Both the position numbers and the translations under genes were made by a program. Shown one piece after another: positions 11,013 to 21,706 of a DNA stretch of 64,000 nt. Origin of the DNA: Eurosta solidaginis (Eukaryota; Arthropoda; Insecta; Diptera; Tephritidae); the NCBI RefSeq assembly GCF_040869045.1, contig NC_090319.1, positions 306,268,998 through 306,332,997 on the forward strand, read 5' to 3'. The notes under the pieces were generated by a model that did not search any database, was not told the origin of the DNA, and saw only the letters and a list, made by a program, of their open reading frames with translations. Within the stretch, counting starts at the first letter, position 1, and the number at the start of each line of letters is the position of its first letter.

Positions 11013-11705
11013 TCGATTTGAGAGTTGTTTGGGAACGCTACGTCTGCCAACTTTTTTTTTTTTTTTGTTTTTTTTTTTTTTGCAAAATACTGCCCAATAA
11101 CCACTTTTGTTTAGTTCCAATTTGAGATGCATTTGAGAACTTACCTTAATCTCAAATTTCAAACGTTAGTTCTGCTCGTGCATTTGATAGCGTTCTCAAA
11201 CTAAAACACACACAGAATTTTCTCAAAGCCATGTTAAATATGATCGGAACGAAACGGAATCGCGAAAGAGCTGAATATGAGAACGTGTTTATTTATTATA
11301 GAAAAAATTAATATGGGTTCGAGGTATTTACGCTCATCGAGCTAATATAACAAGTTTGCATATTGCAGTATTTTTGTTTAATTCTACAATGCGACATCAA
11401 ACAGCTGTTGTATTAAACTGAGTAAAATTTGCTGCTCTTCTACTTCTGTTGGTGATGGTGGGGTTGTATGTTTTGTGAAGTATAGTTCGACTTCCAAGCA
11501 ATGATTGAAATGCCCTTGTCAGCTGCATCTCAAATAGTAAACAAGTTTAAAATTAATATTTGAGCAAAGTTTGAAAAACCACTTTATATTAAATGATAAA
11601 CAACAGCGATAATTTAAGTGAGAATAAGCATTTTCTCCAGCCTTCGAGAAATGAACCAAACCAATTTTTTAAGAGATTGATTCATAAGCATATGTGTAAT
11701 CTCAT
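11013..11705. other. intronic spacer with poly-T tract; no gene
   Basis: Contains an almost uninterrupted T tract at 11049-11081 that may be the tail of an unidentified - strand retroposon. The rest is AT-rich DNA in which I recognise no element or gene. Confidence 0.5.
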
Positions 11706-12734
11706 ATATTTCATTTCATTTCATTTGATTTATTTAACAAATTTGTGCAACTAAGAACTTAAAGTCTTTTATATATACATCAACTGACATTAAAAACTTA
11801 TGCTAATACATTTTATGTAAATGGGAAGTTCACAATATAAAATTTAAAGAAAATGAAAATTTACGTACTGACATAAAAGTATGCGTTTTATATATGAATT
11901 TACTTAAATTAATCTTATAACTATTACAAATTAATATAATAATACATGAATAGTGGAGGAACAGAAAACAATGAAAGGAGAAACAAGGAAATTAGATGAC
12001 AGAAAGATTATTTTAGAAAGAATATTTTAGTCAAAATATAGAAGAAATACAGGGGCTGAAACTGTCATTCCTTTTATAAGTCCTTGCAAAACTATTAATT
12101 TTGGACTTTAAATATATTTGGATCAAGATAAAAATTATTTTCGGATTTTTATTTTTTGAGTCCGATAGAACTAGTCCCGCTTGATATATGACACTACTTT
12201 ATTCTCTTGTATTTTTTATTAAATTTTTTGTCGCCTTCTCTCCGCTTCAGTACTGATGCGAGTGTGTAAACTATATTCCAAAAAACTAACGAATTACAAG
12301 AAAAATACAACCTAGTTCATTAAAAACAAACGAGCCAGTTTGTTTTTCGATAGCTTTTTTTGGCATTCTGCAGGTTTTTCTTAATTTTTTCTGACACATA
12401 AAAATTTAATTTTTATTTTGAAAATTTTGTGCACAAATAAAAAAAAAAAAAAACAACGTTCTTGTGAAAAAAAAAATAACCAGACGATAGTGCAATATTT
12501 TTTCGGTTATATTTTCATAGTTTTATTGTGAAAAAATTTGGCGAAAAATTAAAGAAAAAAAGTCAACAATAACATGTCAAACTTATTCCTTTTGTGGGCA
12601 ATATTGATCTCCCTTGCTCTCGAGCCAAAACAAGTAAGGAAGGCTAAGTTCGGGTATAACCGAATATTACATACTCAGCTGAGAGCTTTCGAGACAAAAT
12701 AAGGGAAAATCACCATTTAGGAAAATAAACCTAG

Positions 12735-13300
12735 GGTAACCCTGGAATGTGTTTGTATGACATGGATATCAAATGGAAAGTATTAAAGAGCATTTTAAAA
12801 GGGAGTGGGCCATAGTTCTATAGGTGGACGCCTTTTCGAGATATCGCCATAAAGGTGGACCAGAGGTGACTCTAGAATGTGTTTGTACGATATGGGTATC
12901 AAATGAAAGGTGTTAATGAGTATTTTGAAAGTGAATGGGCCTTAGTTCTATAGGTGGACGCCTTTTCGAGATATCGCCATAAAGGTGGACCAGGGGTGAC
13001 TCTAGAATGTGTTTGTACGATATGGGTATCAAATGAAAGGTGTCAATGAGTATTTTAAAAGGGAGTGGGCCTTAGTTCTATAGGTGGACGCCTTTTCGAG
13101 ATATCGCCATAAAGGTGGACCAGGGGTGACTAGAATGCGTTTGTACGATATGGGTATCAAATGAAAGGTGTTAATGATTATTTAAAACGTAGTGGGCGTT
13201 AGTTCTATAGGTGGACGGCTTTTCGAGATATCACCATAAAGGTGGACCAGAGGTGACTCTAGTATGTGTTTGTACGTTATGGGTACCAATTAAAGGTATT
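12735..13300 (+). repeat. 130-bp minisatellite, copy A (about 5 units)
   Basis: The word CCTTTTCGAGATATCGCCAT recurs at 12831, 12961 and 13091 and in altered form at 13218, giving a 130-bp period. Each unit also carries GGGTATCAAATGAAAGGTGT and TTCTATAGGTGGACG. Units differ by several substitutions. The array sits just inside the head of the fly repeat; its partner at 47355-48140 has one more unit. Confidence 0.85.
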
Positions 13301-13306
13301 AGGTTA

Positions 13307-14997
13307 GGTTAGAGTGGCTGCCTCCGCGGTCCGAGCGTAGGCCGTTGTGGCCCGTTGTGCTACCACGCGGGGGCCCCTATTTCCTGTTACCCTACTTTCG
13401 AAGAAGAAGAAAGTTTAGACCCCAGTGAGGCTAAACCAGCGCGTTTGCCTAATGAAACGCAAGATGTCGTTTGGTTTTATAGATTCAAGCTCCGCAAGGC
13501 ACCCAAAAGAGTGTCTGTGGAGGCATTGGTACCTGGTTTTTGACAGTGCGGGACAGTGGTACAGATAGTGCTCAACGCTTTCTATCTCCTCCTCGTCCCT
13601 ACAGCTGCGGCGGAAGTCATTTGTCTGCAGGCCCATATAGGCATCGTGAGTGCCCATGAGACAGTGACCTGTAAGAAGGGCCACTAGTGGGCTTATAGAG
13701 ATGCGGTTTAACAATATCACCGATCGCGATCTCTTTTCATCCAGCTTAGGCCAGATTTGCTTGGATATACTACATGTAGGTTCCCTCGCCCATCTGGCGT
13801 TTGCCTGATCCGTGAAAAGAGATCGCAGGTGGTATTTGCAAGTGTTTAGAGGAGGGCTGGCCCAACCAGCGGAGGTTATAAGTTGGTGCCTTTCCTAGCT
13901 AGCTCATCAGCGGCGCAGTTTCCTGAGATTTCACAGTGGCCAGGAACCCATATTATGCTTAGGTTGCAATTTTCAGCTAGTTTGTTGAGGGTTTCTCTGC
14001 ACTTCAATGCCACTAGTGACGAGGTGTTACTGCATTGCAGGGATTTTATGGCAGCTTGGCTGTCAGAGAAAATTGAAATAGAATTGGTCACCTGCAGGTT
14101 AGCAAGATAGCGGGCTGCTTCCCAGATAGCTATGAATTCAGCCTGAAAAACACTGCAGTGATCGGGTAGGCGAAAGCTCTCGCTTAGATTGAGCTTCTCC
14201 GAGAATATTCCGCTGCCGACTCTGTTGTTTAGTTTAGAGCGATCTGTAAAAACGGAGATTTCGTGTGATCCCGGCTCCACGTCGTTTGCCCACTCGTTCC
14301 TCTCTGGGATTCTTGTGGAAAATTTGTTGTCCCAGCAAGGGGGCTATGTTGTATGGTCCAATTTCAAGAAGGTTTCGGGGACTTGCTTCAGGATCCGGGT
14401 GTGACCAAACCTGCAGTATCTCCATGGTTCGATAGCGTTGAGCCTTGCCACGTTACAGGAGGCACAGTATCTACCATATAGATCAGTTAGGAGAAGGAAT
14501 AATATGGTTTCCAGAGCTTTGGTGGGAGTGGAGGACATCCTCTGCACTCTCGTTACTTTACTCTGTTAGATTCGATATCGAGTGCCGTCCACCATACGGT
14601 GACGGCGTAGAAGAGTATGGGTCTCACCACTGCTGTATAGATCCAATGGACCATGCGTGGCTGGAGACCCCACCTTTTTACGATTGCCGACTTACAAGCG
14701 TAGAGAGCCATTGTGGCTTTCCTGAATCGTTCCTCCACATTTCGCTTCCAGTCAAGCTTCCTGTCTAGAATAACTCCGAGATATTTAACCTCGGTAGAGA
14801 GTTTGATTTCCTTCCCGTTTAGGGACGGGAGGGTAAATTCCGGTATACTACGTTTGCGGGTAAAAAGCACCATCTCAGTTTTTTCACAGCTGATGCTGAG
14901 TCCGCATTCCATAGACCAAGTGTTTGTTAGATTAAGAGCATTTTGCCAGAGTTCGCCAAGCACCGGAACTCTGGCAAAATGCACTTCTCTCGATTAG
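13307..14997 (-). mobile_element. I/LOA-like LINE fragment with RNase H
   Basis: On the - strand, 14984-14553 gives the end of a reverse transcriptase (EVKYLGVILDRKLDWK, then an ALYACKSA thumb segment). Frame changes follow, and then an RNase H domain at 14280-13876 and a cysteine/histidine tail (HYLYHCPALSKTR) at 13720-13415. A C-terminal RNase H domain points to the I/LOA group of non-LTR elements. The 3' end has repeated CTAACC words at 13300-13310. It is 5'-truncated, shifted in several places and dead. It is absent from the duplicate region at 48-49 kb, so it arrived after the segmental duplication. Confidence 0.75.
13876..14280 (-). pseudogene. LINE RNase H domain, frame still open
   Basis: RNase H degrades the RNA strand of RNA-DNA hybrids during LINE replication. 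The frame keeps all four acidic landmarks: the D of FTDRS, the E of QAEFIAIWEA, the D of FSDSQAAI and the D of AADELARKG, together with WVPGH. About 134 codons, close to a complete domain. The flanking LINE regions are frameshifted, so no functional polyprotein can be made. The call is on the domain only. Confidence 0.8.
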
Positions 14998-15385
14998 TTT
15001 ATGCCGTTACGGATTGCCGTTATGCGAACAAAGTTATTATACTCTGTGAGCTCTGCTCAGCTGAGTATAATAAAGTAGTGTCATATAGGTATAACTAAGA
15101 AACGGCTTATCCGAAATAAAAATTTTTTTTAATTCGGATCAGCCGTTTCTTTGTTATCAAGCGGAACTTTTATTTTGGCCTTAAAAAATAAAACTCCGGA
15201 TTTAACTTTTATTTCCGGACTTTTATTTTTAAAAGTCCGAGTTTAACTAGTTCTATCGGACTCAAAAAATAAAAATACAGATTTTACTTTTATATGTGGA
15301 CTTTTATGGAAAAAGTTCGAAAAATAAAAAGAATGCATGATTCGACATGATATTGCTATAGGGATACCTGGGAACTCAAACATTT

Positions 15386-16500
15386 TCACCTAGGACAATT
15401 TTTTGACCAGGACTTTTTCGACTCCGAAAAAAAATTATTATTTTCCGTCCCTGAAGAAATATCAACATTAGCAAAGTATTTCAGTATAGTGCTTTTGAAG
15501 TTGCTATTATTCAGACCTACTTTAATTGATTCAGGAATTGAGTTCCAAAGTCTAACAGCGCTAATAAAAAACAATCTGCTAGACGTTAAGTATTTGAACA
15601 TTGGAACCACCAATCTACGGTTTCTTTGAGACCTGGTAAAATGCAGTTTGTCATAAAGATACTTGGGGACCTTACATTCTAACGGTTTAAACATGAACAT
15701 GCAGTTTCGGGCAGCCAAATAATTAAGGATGTTCAAGTCCAGGGTGATATGTGATCGTATCGACATACCCCATACACGTACCTGGTACCATTATTGAAGG
15801 TTACATTGATCTTGTTGGCGCACTCGGAGTCAAGTTTGGTATACACAAGTTCAAAGTATGTAAAGTAGGGTACAATTAGCTGCATTGCAAGCTTGCGACG
15901 AGTTTCCTGTGCTGTGAACGGTGCTGATATGCGTAAGGTCCGCAGTATTACATAGACATTACTGACTACTTTATTAACATGGTCGAAAGAAGTTAATTTG
16001 TTATTTAATACAAAGCCAAAATTTTTAACTTTGTCAGTAGTACTAAGGGCGTGCTAGCCGATCTTTAAAGATGGAATACTTACAGGGTCGATTTCATTTT
16101 TGGCTATCGGCATAACGTACGATTTTGTAGCGTTAAGACATAAAGCGTTGTTTTTAGCCCAACACAATACAGCCGACAGATCACAGTTTACTTTGAAGCA
16201 TAAGTCTTCAACGAGGCCAACACAATTAGAAAGGTACAACTGAATATCTTCAGCATATGCGTGGACATTAACATACTTACACACGGAAAACACATCATTG
16301 ACAAACATACTAAATAATAGAGGACCAAGAACAGATCCCTGAAAAATGCCTGCTTTAATGGATTTGAATTCTGACGCAGCTTTCTCTCCTGTGGCCTTTT
16401 GATCCCTACCTTGGAGGTAACTAGCCAAGACTTTAATAGAACTATCAGAAAATCGAAGTTTTTTTCTGAAATTAGCCTTCAAAGGCGTCGAATGACACAA
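15386..16500 (-). pseudogene. jockey-like RT C-terminal half, copy A
   Basis: Frame 16500-16054 contains GSVLGPLLFSMFVND and then YAED where reverse transcriptases have YADD; the first catalytic aspartate of the pair is changed. Frame 15766-15386 holds the conserved C-terminus (RRLVVPMFKYLTSSR, RLWNSIPESIKVG). The two are joined by a degenerate stretch. The duplicate at 49742-50746 still reads YADD, so the change happened after the duplication. RT, thumb and C-terminal regions are in the expected order; the endonuclease is missing. Confidence 0.8.
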
Positions 16501-17343
16501 ATTGCCGATCCGCTATCAAAATTGACCTACGTGGTCTGCTCTAACCTAAAAAAAAACTCCATCGTCACTGATTTTTTCGTTTTTCGAAATTATTGCCGAA
16601 ACACGACCGGCTTCAATCCTTATAGCCGATTCGGATTCAGCGAGTTAAATAACATGGGAAAATATGTGTCGCATTATAATTCAAAATTAATTTTTGATAG
16701 TCTTGTATGGTCAAATAATTTAATAGTGTAAGATAAAACTACATATCCACTTTTTGATATTTTATATAAGCTTTCGAATAAAAAGAAAATGTATACAACT
16801 CAAATAAGAAAGCAGACTACGCCCACATCCATGGCTCAATTATATGGTTGGCTCATCTCATCAGCTGATTTTATTTATTTCATTGCATGGTCGATGGGAT
16901 TGTCAAAAGGAGATGGCAAACTCAAAATGAAACCAACACATTGGCAACATTTTCTTACAACATACAAAAACTGCTAAGTTTTATGTTTCCATTCCATACC
17001 ATTCGCACCAACACCAACACGCATATTTTGACAATCTGAACTAACATATTTTGTTTTTGTACAGATGAGCCAACAATATAGTTGAACCATGGCCCATGAC
17101 CTTCCTTTTTTAAATTCTTAAATACAATAATTATAAAAAATATATTTTGGGGTCGGTCGAATTTTGAAAGCCAATATTTATACTTTGGAGGAGGCTGACT
17201 GAGAAAAAAGGGAAACTTAAATTTTACATTTATATGAGGGCAACAGTTTAATGAACCATTTGCAATTTGTATTACTTTGCTTTTACTTAAGTATTGTATT
17301 TCCCTCAACAACTTAACAATATTTATTTCAATACAAAATGTAG
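16501..17343. other. ACS copy A intron, 3' part; weak conserved + frame
   Basis: Intron before the exon at 17344. Between about 16653 and 16977 the + strand reads as a possible protein segment (MGKYVSHYNSKLIFDSLVW, then a stop, then MAQLYGWLISSADFIYF). The duplicate at 50972-51364 reads it without the stop for 130 codons. I cannot assign it to a family, and no splice signals convince me. The remainder is AT-rich. Confidence 0.4.
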
Positions 17344-17498
17344 AAATATCGCGTAATGATGGCATTCATGGTACCACCACTGATGGTATTTTTAGCTAAA
17401 CATCCACTTGTAGATAAATATGACTTATCATCATTGATGATTTTACTTTGCGGTGCAGCACCATTAAGCAAAGAGACTGAGGATCAAATTAAAGAACG
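17344..17498 (+). CDS. ACS copy A, penultimate exon
   Basis: Bounded by the acceptor ATGTAG (AG at 17342-17343) and the donor GTATGA at 17499. It encodes KYRVMMAFMVPPLMVFLAKH through CGAAPLSKETEDQIKE and two bases of an arginine codon. This is the large N-terminal domain of the ANL fold; the GAAPLS segment lines the adenylate pocket. Its first codon follows the GAG that ends the exon at 10520, and its last two bases are completed by the C at 17570, so the reading frame is exact across both junctions. The intron that follows is 71 bp, a typical fly size. Confidence 0.9.
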
Positions 17499-17569
17499 GT
17501 ATGACTTCAATATTGAACTTAATGTACAAAAATATAAAAGCTAAAATAAATTTCATTTATTGTCAATAG

Positions 17570-18218
17570 CATTGGCGTTCCCATCATACGACAAGGTTAC
17601 GGTTTGAGCGAATCCACTCTAAGTCTTTTAGTGCAAAATGATGCAGCATGCAAACCGGGTAGTGTGGGTGTACTCAAATTAGGTGTCTATGCTAAAGTTA
17701 TTGATCCAGAAACTGGTAAGCCTCTGGGTGCCAATCAACGTGGTGAATTATGCTTTAAAGGTGATTGTATTATGAAAGGCTATATTGGTGATCATAAATC
17801 CACACAAACAGTAATACAGGATGGTTGGCTACATACCGGCGATATTGGCTATTATGATGATGATTTTGAATTTTTCATTGTTGATCGCCTAAAAGAGCTT
17901 ATTAAGTATAAAGGCTTTCAAGTACCACCAGCAGAAATTGAATCTTTGCTATTAACAAATACTAAAATTAAAGATGCTGCTGTTGTTGGTAAACCAGATG
18001 AAGAGGCGGGTGAGCTACCAATGGCATTCGTTGTTAAACAAGCAAATGCTATTTTAAGCGAGGACGATGTTATAAAATTTGTAGCTGAGCGCGCATCGCC
18101 AGCTAAACGTTTACGCGGTGGTGTTGTGTTTGTCGATGAAATACCAAAAAATCCGAGTGGCAAGATTTTACGACGAGTGTTGAGAGATATGTTGAAGAAG
18201 AGGCTATCAAAACTATAA
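17570..18218 (+). CDS. ACS copy A, last exon, ends in peroxisomal SKL
   Basis: Encodes about 215 residues to a TAA at 18216-18218. Visible ANL motifs in order: GYGLSEST (adenylate binding), a LHTGDIGYYD segment (ribose-binding aspartate), DRLKELIKYKGFQVPPAEIE (hinge and start of the C-terminal lid domain), and PKNPSGKILRR carrying the lysine that catalyses adenylation. The last three residues are SKL, a type 1 peroxisomal import signal. Together these point to a peroxisomal fatty acyl-CoA synthetase of the firefly-luciferase-like group; the Drosophila relative CG6178 is known to activate fatty acids. The substrate here is not shown by sequence. The exon is undamaged, in contrast to its duplicate at 51883. 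Confidence 0.92.
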
Positions 18219-18524
18219 ATTATATACATATATGTATGTATGTAGTTAAATGAAACAATTTTTAAATGAGTGCAGAAAAAGTTATATGTAAATTTTGGCT
18301 TGGGAAGGATAGTACTAAATGATAATAGATATGTTTGTACATGTATGTAATAGTGTTAAGGGGCTAAAGTGTAATTATACATTTTTATAACAAGTAATAC
18401 AATTATAATATAACGAAATCAAGGAATTCTCGATAGTTCTACACCTTCATTTATCATTCGAACCGCTGAACTGTCGAATAAATAACTCACATATTCAGTA
18501 CAACAAAATGTTATTTATTTATAA

Positions 18525-19038
18525 TACTGTTTTCACACAGAAACTTAATGATCTCATTTCACCTGCTAATGAAATCGTAAATTTTTTGCTTTCACACAGA
18601 AGTAACTGCTCGATTAGTATGAGGGATGAGACAGACAATCATGGCGGAACGATACAAGGTGGGAGCATGGTGACATACCTACAAACAAAAAAAATTCCAT
18701 GTACTTGTAAATTCGATGGACAAATGTCAAAATCGTACTGCGCCGGTAGTTGATGTATCAAATCAAATAAAAAAGGTTATAATCAGCTGTTCGATGCGGC
18801 CACCTTGTATCGTTCCGCCATGCAGACAATGACATTTGCTTTGAAAACTAAGAAGCGGAAACGGAAGCGGAACGCTGCCAACAGAGTTGCATTGTGCTTT
18901 TGACTTCATTAGGCATTCGATTAGCTACTAATGAAATAATAATAGATTCGAATTTTGTAGGGAAGATTGAGCTCAATAAGCGTCTTAATGTAGAAAACTG
19001 CCTTTATTATTCAATAAGCTGTCTGTGTGAAAACAGTA
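18525..19038. mobile_element. Harbinger-like composite MITE, copy 1
   Basis: Perfect tips TACTGTTTTCACAC with target duplication TAA (18522-18524 and 19039-19041), 514 bp. Inside it carries a complete hAT-like element (18640-18822) with that element's own 8-bp duplication. The same composite, inverted, lies at 54967-55480 and has the same length. It inserted into the LTR of copy A only. Confidence 0.85.
18640..18822. mobile_element. hAT-like mini element nested in Harbinger MITE
   Basis: Tips CATGGCGGAACGATACAAGG in perfect inverted orientation, 183 bp, target duplication CAGACAAT at 18632-18639 and 18823-18830. No coding sequence. The identical nesting at 55194-55365 shows the two elements have travelled together. 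Confidence 0.85.
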
Positions 19039-19229
19039 TAACACCACTATGGTAGTAGTACTTCACAATTAAACTACTTCTCTTTTAGTACTTCTCTTAC
19101 AACGTTTAAAATCAAACTGTTTAACCATCGCTTGAAATGCGCTGCTTTTATACCCTCAATTCGCCTAGTTCACCTATTTCTCTCAGGGGCTAGACTTTTG
19201 ACAAACAGCCCTCTCGAATAGTTGCTCAT

Positions 19230-19860
19230 GGCGTGGTGGTGGGCATTGAAATCGCCTAAGATAATGCGATTATCGCCAGTGAGTAGTGCGCTAATGTCAG
19301 GGCAGTATCCACTGGGGAAACAGGTGACAGGGGGGATGTAGATGTCGATGATTTCTAAATTTACATTGCCTGGTCGGACAGATATGCCTTGACGTTGTAG
19401 GACACTCCCTGCGGCCGATGTCTGGATCAAATAGATTATATTGCACTGAGTGGTGGGTGATAAACGTGAGACCGCCTCCATTTCCGCTCACTCGATCTTT
19501 TTCGTGGACGTTATGCAGGTCTGCAGAGCAGATCTCACCGTGAGTTTAATCTCTTGGACCGCAGCAATGCGGATGTTCATAAAATCAACCATCTCCGTGA
19601 TCTTCCCAGTTAACCCATTACAGTTTAACTGCAATATTCTGAAGTGCAACGGGGGACACGTCGTCACTCTGGGGGTAAGCGACGCGTAACTACGCTTGAG
19701 TTGAGGGAGGCCAGGACATAATGCTGTTGTAGCCCTCAGACTGGGCGTCCATGGGTAAGCATTGGAGTTACCGGTGTAGTTGGGTTTGCGGCCTGGCAGC
19801 ATGGCGCCATGAAACCGTCGCTGAGATCAGAACATCTAGAAAAGTGGCACCGTCAAAAGC
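19230..19860 (-). pseudogene. LINE AP-endonuclease fragment
   Basis: Read on the - strand, 19802-19490 gives FRILQLNCNGLTGKITEM and a QEIKL segment, and after two frameshifts the frame ending near 19230 gives NLEIIDIYIPPV and then RIILGDFNAHH. These are the N-terminal, glutamate and GDFNAH motifs of apurinic endonucleases of non-LTR retrotransposons, which nick the target to prime copying. The reverse transcriptase part is cut off at the junction with the LTR at 19229. It may belong to the same I/LOA group as 13307-14997, but the parts do not overlap so this cannot be tested here. Confidence 0.75.
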
Positions 19861-20050
19861 ACTTTAAAAGCCCTCGATTTATTTGACCCATTGAGTTTGT
19901 AATATTGGTGAAGGTCAGTATACTTAAAGTTATAATGTGTAAAAATGTCTCGCTTACTATTGTCAGGTACTATTGTTAGGTACTATTTTCAGGTTTTTTC
20001 TCAATCACGACTTTTAGCATTATTAAGTCTTGTAATGCAGAATTTTGATG
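19861..20050. other. spacer; nothing recognised
   Basis: Short AT-rich stretch with duplicated GTACTATTGTTAGG-type words near 19960-19990. No gene. Confidence 0.5.
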
Positions 20051-21386
20051 ATAACACAAGTTTACAAATTCAGGTCAACTTTTGGATCTGAGCAGATAAG
20101 AACGATTCTTAACTATACTTGATATGCTGAATACGAATCTGCATTCAGTTTTTCAAGATTGATTCTAGTTTCCGAGATCTCGCATGATAGCACCATTGTG
20201 CTGTTATATCAGCTTTTAAATAGTGCCACTGCTTGATAAATCATTTCAACTGTAACGTCAAATAATATAAGTGATTACAGCAAATAAAAATGCAGAGACA
20301 GTGTTGCAAAGTTGATTCAAAGTGTTTCTGTTACGTTTGTGGTTGTTACATGATTATAAAAAGTTGCAAAATAATAACAAATGCGCTCAAAGATGCGTAT
20401 CTGCACTACTTTGGTTTCAGAGTAGCCGACACTCATAAGTCATGGATACCGAAATTTATTTCGACTGGTAATTGGTATCTTAATTGGGATGCAATCTGGA
20501 TTCACCAAATTTTGTGGTTTTTTATGCTTGTGGTATAGCCGAGCAACATCATTATGTGAGAAAAGAATGGCAAAGTCGTACTCAATATGAGCCTGAACGG
20601 CAAAATGTCTCCGCTGAACCACATTGTAAATCCACAAGACATTTTCCTGCCACCTCTTCACATTAAACTAGGCCTTATAAATAACTTCGTCAAAACATTA
20701 AACCGTGAAGGACCGGCTTTTCAGTACATAGTCAAGTTGTTTCCTAAATTGTCATATGCAAAAATCAAAGAAGGAATATTTTTCGGACCTGATATTAGAA
20801 AATTAATGGCTGATAAAAAATTTACAAAATGTTTAACGCCCGATAAAGCAGCCGCATGGGCATCTTGTCAAAATATCGTTCACCACTTTCTTGGTAATCA
20901 CAAATCCCCTAATTTTAAGGAAATTATTGGTGATATGTTGGAAAATTATCGAAAGATTGGAGCTAGAATGTCTCCAAAGAAGCATTTTCTGCATTCCCAT
21001 CACTATTTTTTTCCCGAAAACTTGGGTGATACGAGCGACAAACAAGGAGAGCGGCTACACCACGATCTAGCCAAAATTGAAAGACGATACCAAGGATTTC
21101 GGGATAAAGGCATGATGACCGACTACTGTTGGACTCTAATACGCGAAACAGATACTAAACAATACAAAAGGCAAAGTTCCACCAATCTTCATTTCTGATT
21201 TGTTACTTTTAAGTTAATAAAATGAATATTATTTGACAAAAATCTTTAAAAATGAATTTATTGACTGTATTAAAAACTAGAATCAATCTTAAAAGACGGA
21301 ATGAAGAATCGGATTCAGCGTCATAAATTGTCTTAAAAACCACTTTTAGTTGTCTAGATCCAAAACCGTGTATACTTGTGTAATAT
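20051..21386 (+). mobile_element. inverted-repeat element encoding a PPLHIKLGL-type protein
   Basis: The left flank of the coding fragment (20051-20180) and its right flank (21270-21386) are inverted copies of each other. Matching blocks in order are ACACAAGT.TACA at the tip, TTTTGGATCT, GCTGAAT.CGA.TCT and AAGATTGATTCTAGTTT. The inverted repeats are about 110-130 bp with point differences. The only coding sequence between them is the degenerate conserved protein described next. No clear target duplication is visible beyond the tips. I infer a DNA transposon or a derivative of one; the superfamily is not one I can name. Confidence 0.65.
20290..21198 (+). pseudogene. conserved protein of unknown function, internally deleted
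   Basis: The first frame (20290-20510) is cysteine-rich: CCKVDSKCFCYVCG followed by an ITNALKDAY helix, like a zinc-binding N-terminus. A second frame covers KEWQSRTQYEP near 20560, and a third, 20610-21198, reads NPQDIFLPPLHIKLGLINNF, ARMSPKKHFLHSHHYFFPEN, GERLHHDLAKIERRYQG and MMTDYCW. I recognise this as a protein family annotated as uncharacterised in many arthropods, usually about 600-700 residues. Here the middle third is missing and at least one frameshift near 20600 separates the pieces. The histidine- and aspartate-rich C-terminal blocks are well kept. No function is established that I know of; its position between inverted repeats suggests a transposase-like role. Confidence 0.65.
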
Positions 21387-21706
21387 ACCAGTCACCCTAA
21401 ACGACATGCTATTCATGAAATATGAAGCTAAAAATGGAATTTAAATAAGCTGGCAAACGTTATCAGCTCACTAGAATAGAGGGGTTATTTTTTTCGAAAA
21501 TCTGCCCTTTACCCCTTATAATACCTTGAAAGAAAGTATACAGTAAAAAGAGGCCAACTACGCTCGCATTATCAATTTTTTTTCAAGTCCAATTTCGAAC
21601 TTCAAACAGGGAAATTAATTTTTTGTTTATCGATATTGATCTTCGAAAAATTGGTTTAACCGAGTGCTGTACAATATAATATATGCGGTACTATCTTTTC
21701 ACTTAC
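21387..21706. other. spacer; nothing recognised
   Basis: AT-rich DNA between the inverted-repeat element and the myosin remnant. No gene or repeat recognised; further myosin exons were looked for on the - strand and not found. Confidence 0.5.

Larger units (their letters stand above)
12633..15072 (+). repeat. dispersed fly repeat (head CTAAGTTCGGGT), copy A
   Basis: Begins with the head GGCTAAGTTCGGGTATAACC and CTCAGCTGAG, and ends with GCTCAGCTGAGTATAAT near 15065. Three other copies share these ends (44283-44815, 47236-49432, 59667-60775). The full copies also share the GGACGGACATGGCT word and hairpin-forming GGGCGTGGCACCGCCC words. It resembles mini-me-type repeats of Diptera by layout; that name is a guess. 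Here about 1.3 kb of its middle has been replaced by a LINE fragment (13307-14997). Confidence 0.6.
11706..16500 (-). mobile_element. jockey-like LINE, copy A, split by insertions
   Basis: The 3' end is at the TTTCA pentamer repeats (11706-11730), followed by a 3' untranslated part to about 12050. The coding part resumes at 15386. Between them lies an inverted-repeat-bounded insertion (about 12050-15372) that itself holds a fly repeat and another LINE. The coding part is the last third of a reverse transcriptase. The element lies antisense inside the ACS intron and is shared with 44816-50817, so it was present before the segmental duplication. Confidence 0.7.
11818..19229 (+). repeat. segmental duplication, copy A
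   Basis: Direct repeat partner of 44816-52908, about 33 kb away. Shared in the same order: LINE 3' part, fly repeat with 130-bp minisatellite, LINE RT, ACS last two exons and the truncated LTR. Copy-A-only insertions are the I/LOA LINE (13307-14997) and the Harbinger composite (18525-19038). The copy-B-only insertion is 45061-46597. Similarity starts at TAAATGGGAAG and ends at GTTGCTCATG. Confidence 0.88.
18411..19229 (-). mobile_element. truncated LTR, copy A, with nested insertions
   Basis: Reverse-oriented LTR of the same superfamily as the solo LTRs below, but a distinct subfamily: ATAACGAA tip near 18411, complement of a TATAAAAGC promoter near 19146, and AATAAA complement words at its 3' side. 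It is cut off at 19229, where a LINE fragment starts. The matching LTR at 52603-52908 stops at the corresponding base. No internal gag-pol sequence accompanies it. Confidence 0.65.

Noticed and set aside
12735..13300. CRISPR-like array
   Set aside because: The 130-bp units are contiguous and similar throughout; there are no short identical repeats with unique spacers, and the context is insect DNA.
13355..14997. Several + strand frames of 60-107 codons
   Set aside because: Antisense of the I/LOA-like LINE; the - strand carries the recognisable RT and RNase H motifs.
17918..18229. - strand frame of 103 codons
   Set aside because: Antisense of the ACS last exon, which has full motif support on the + strand.
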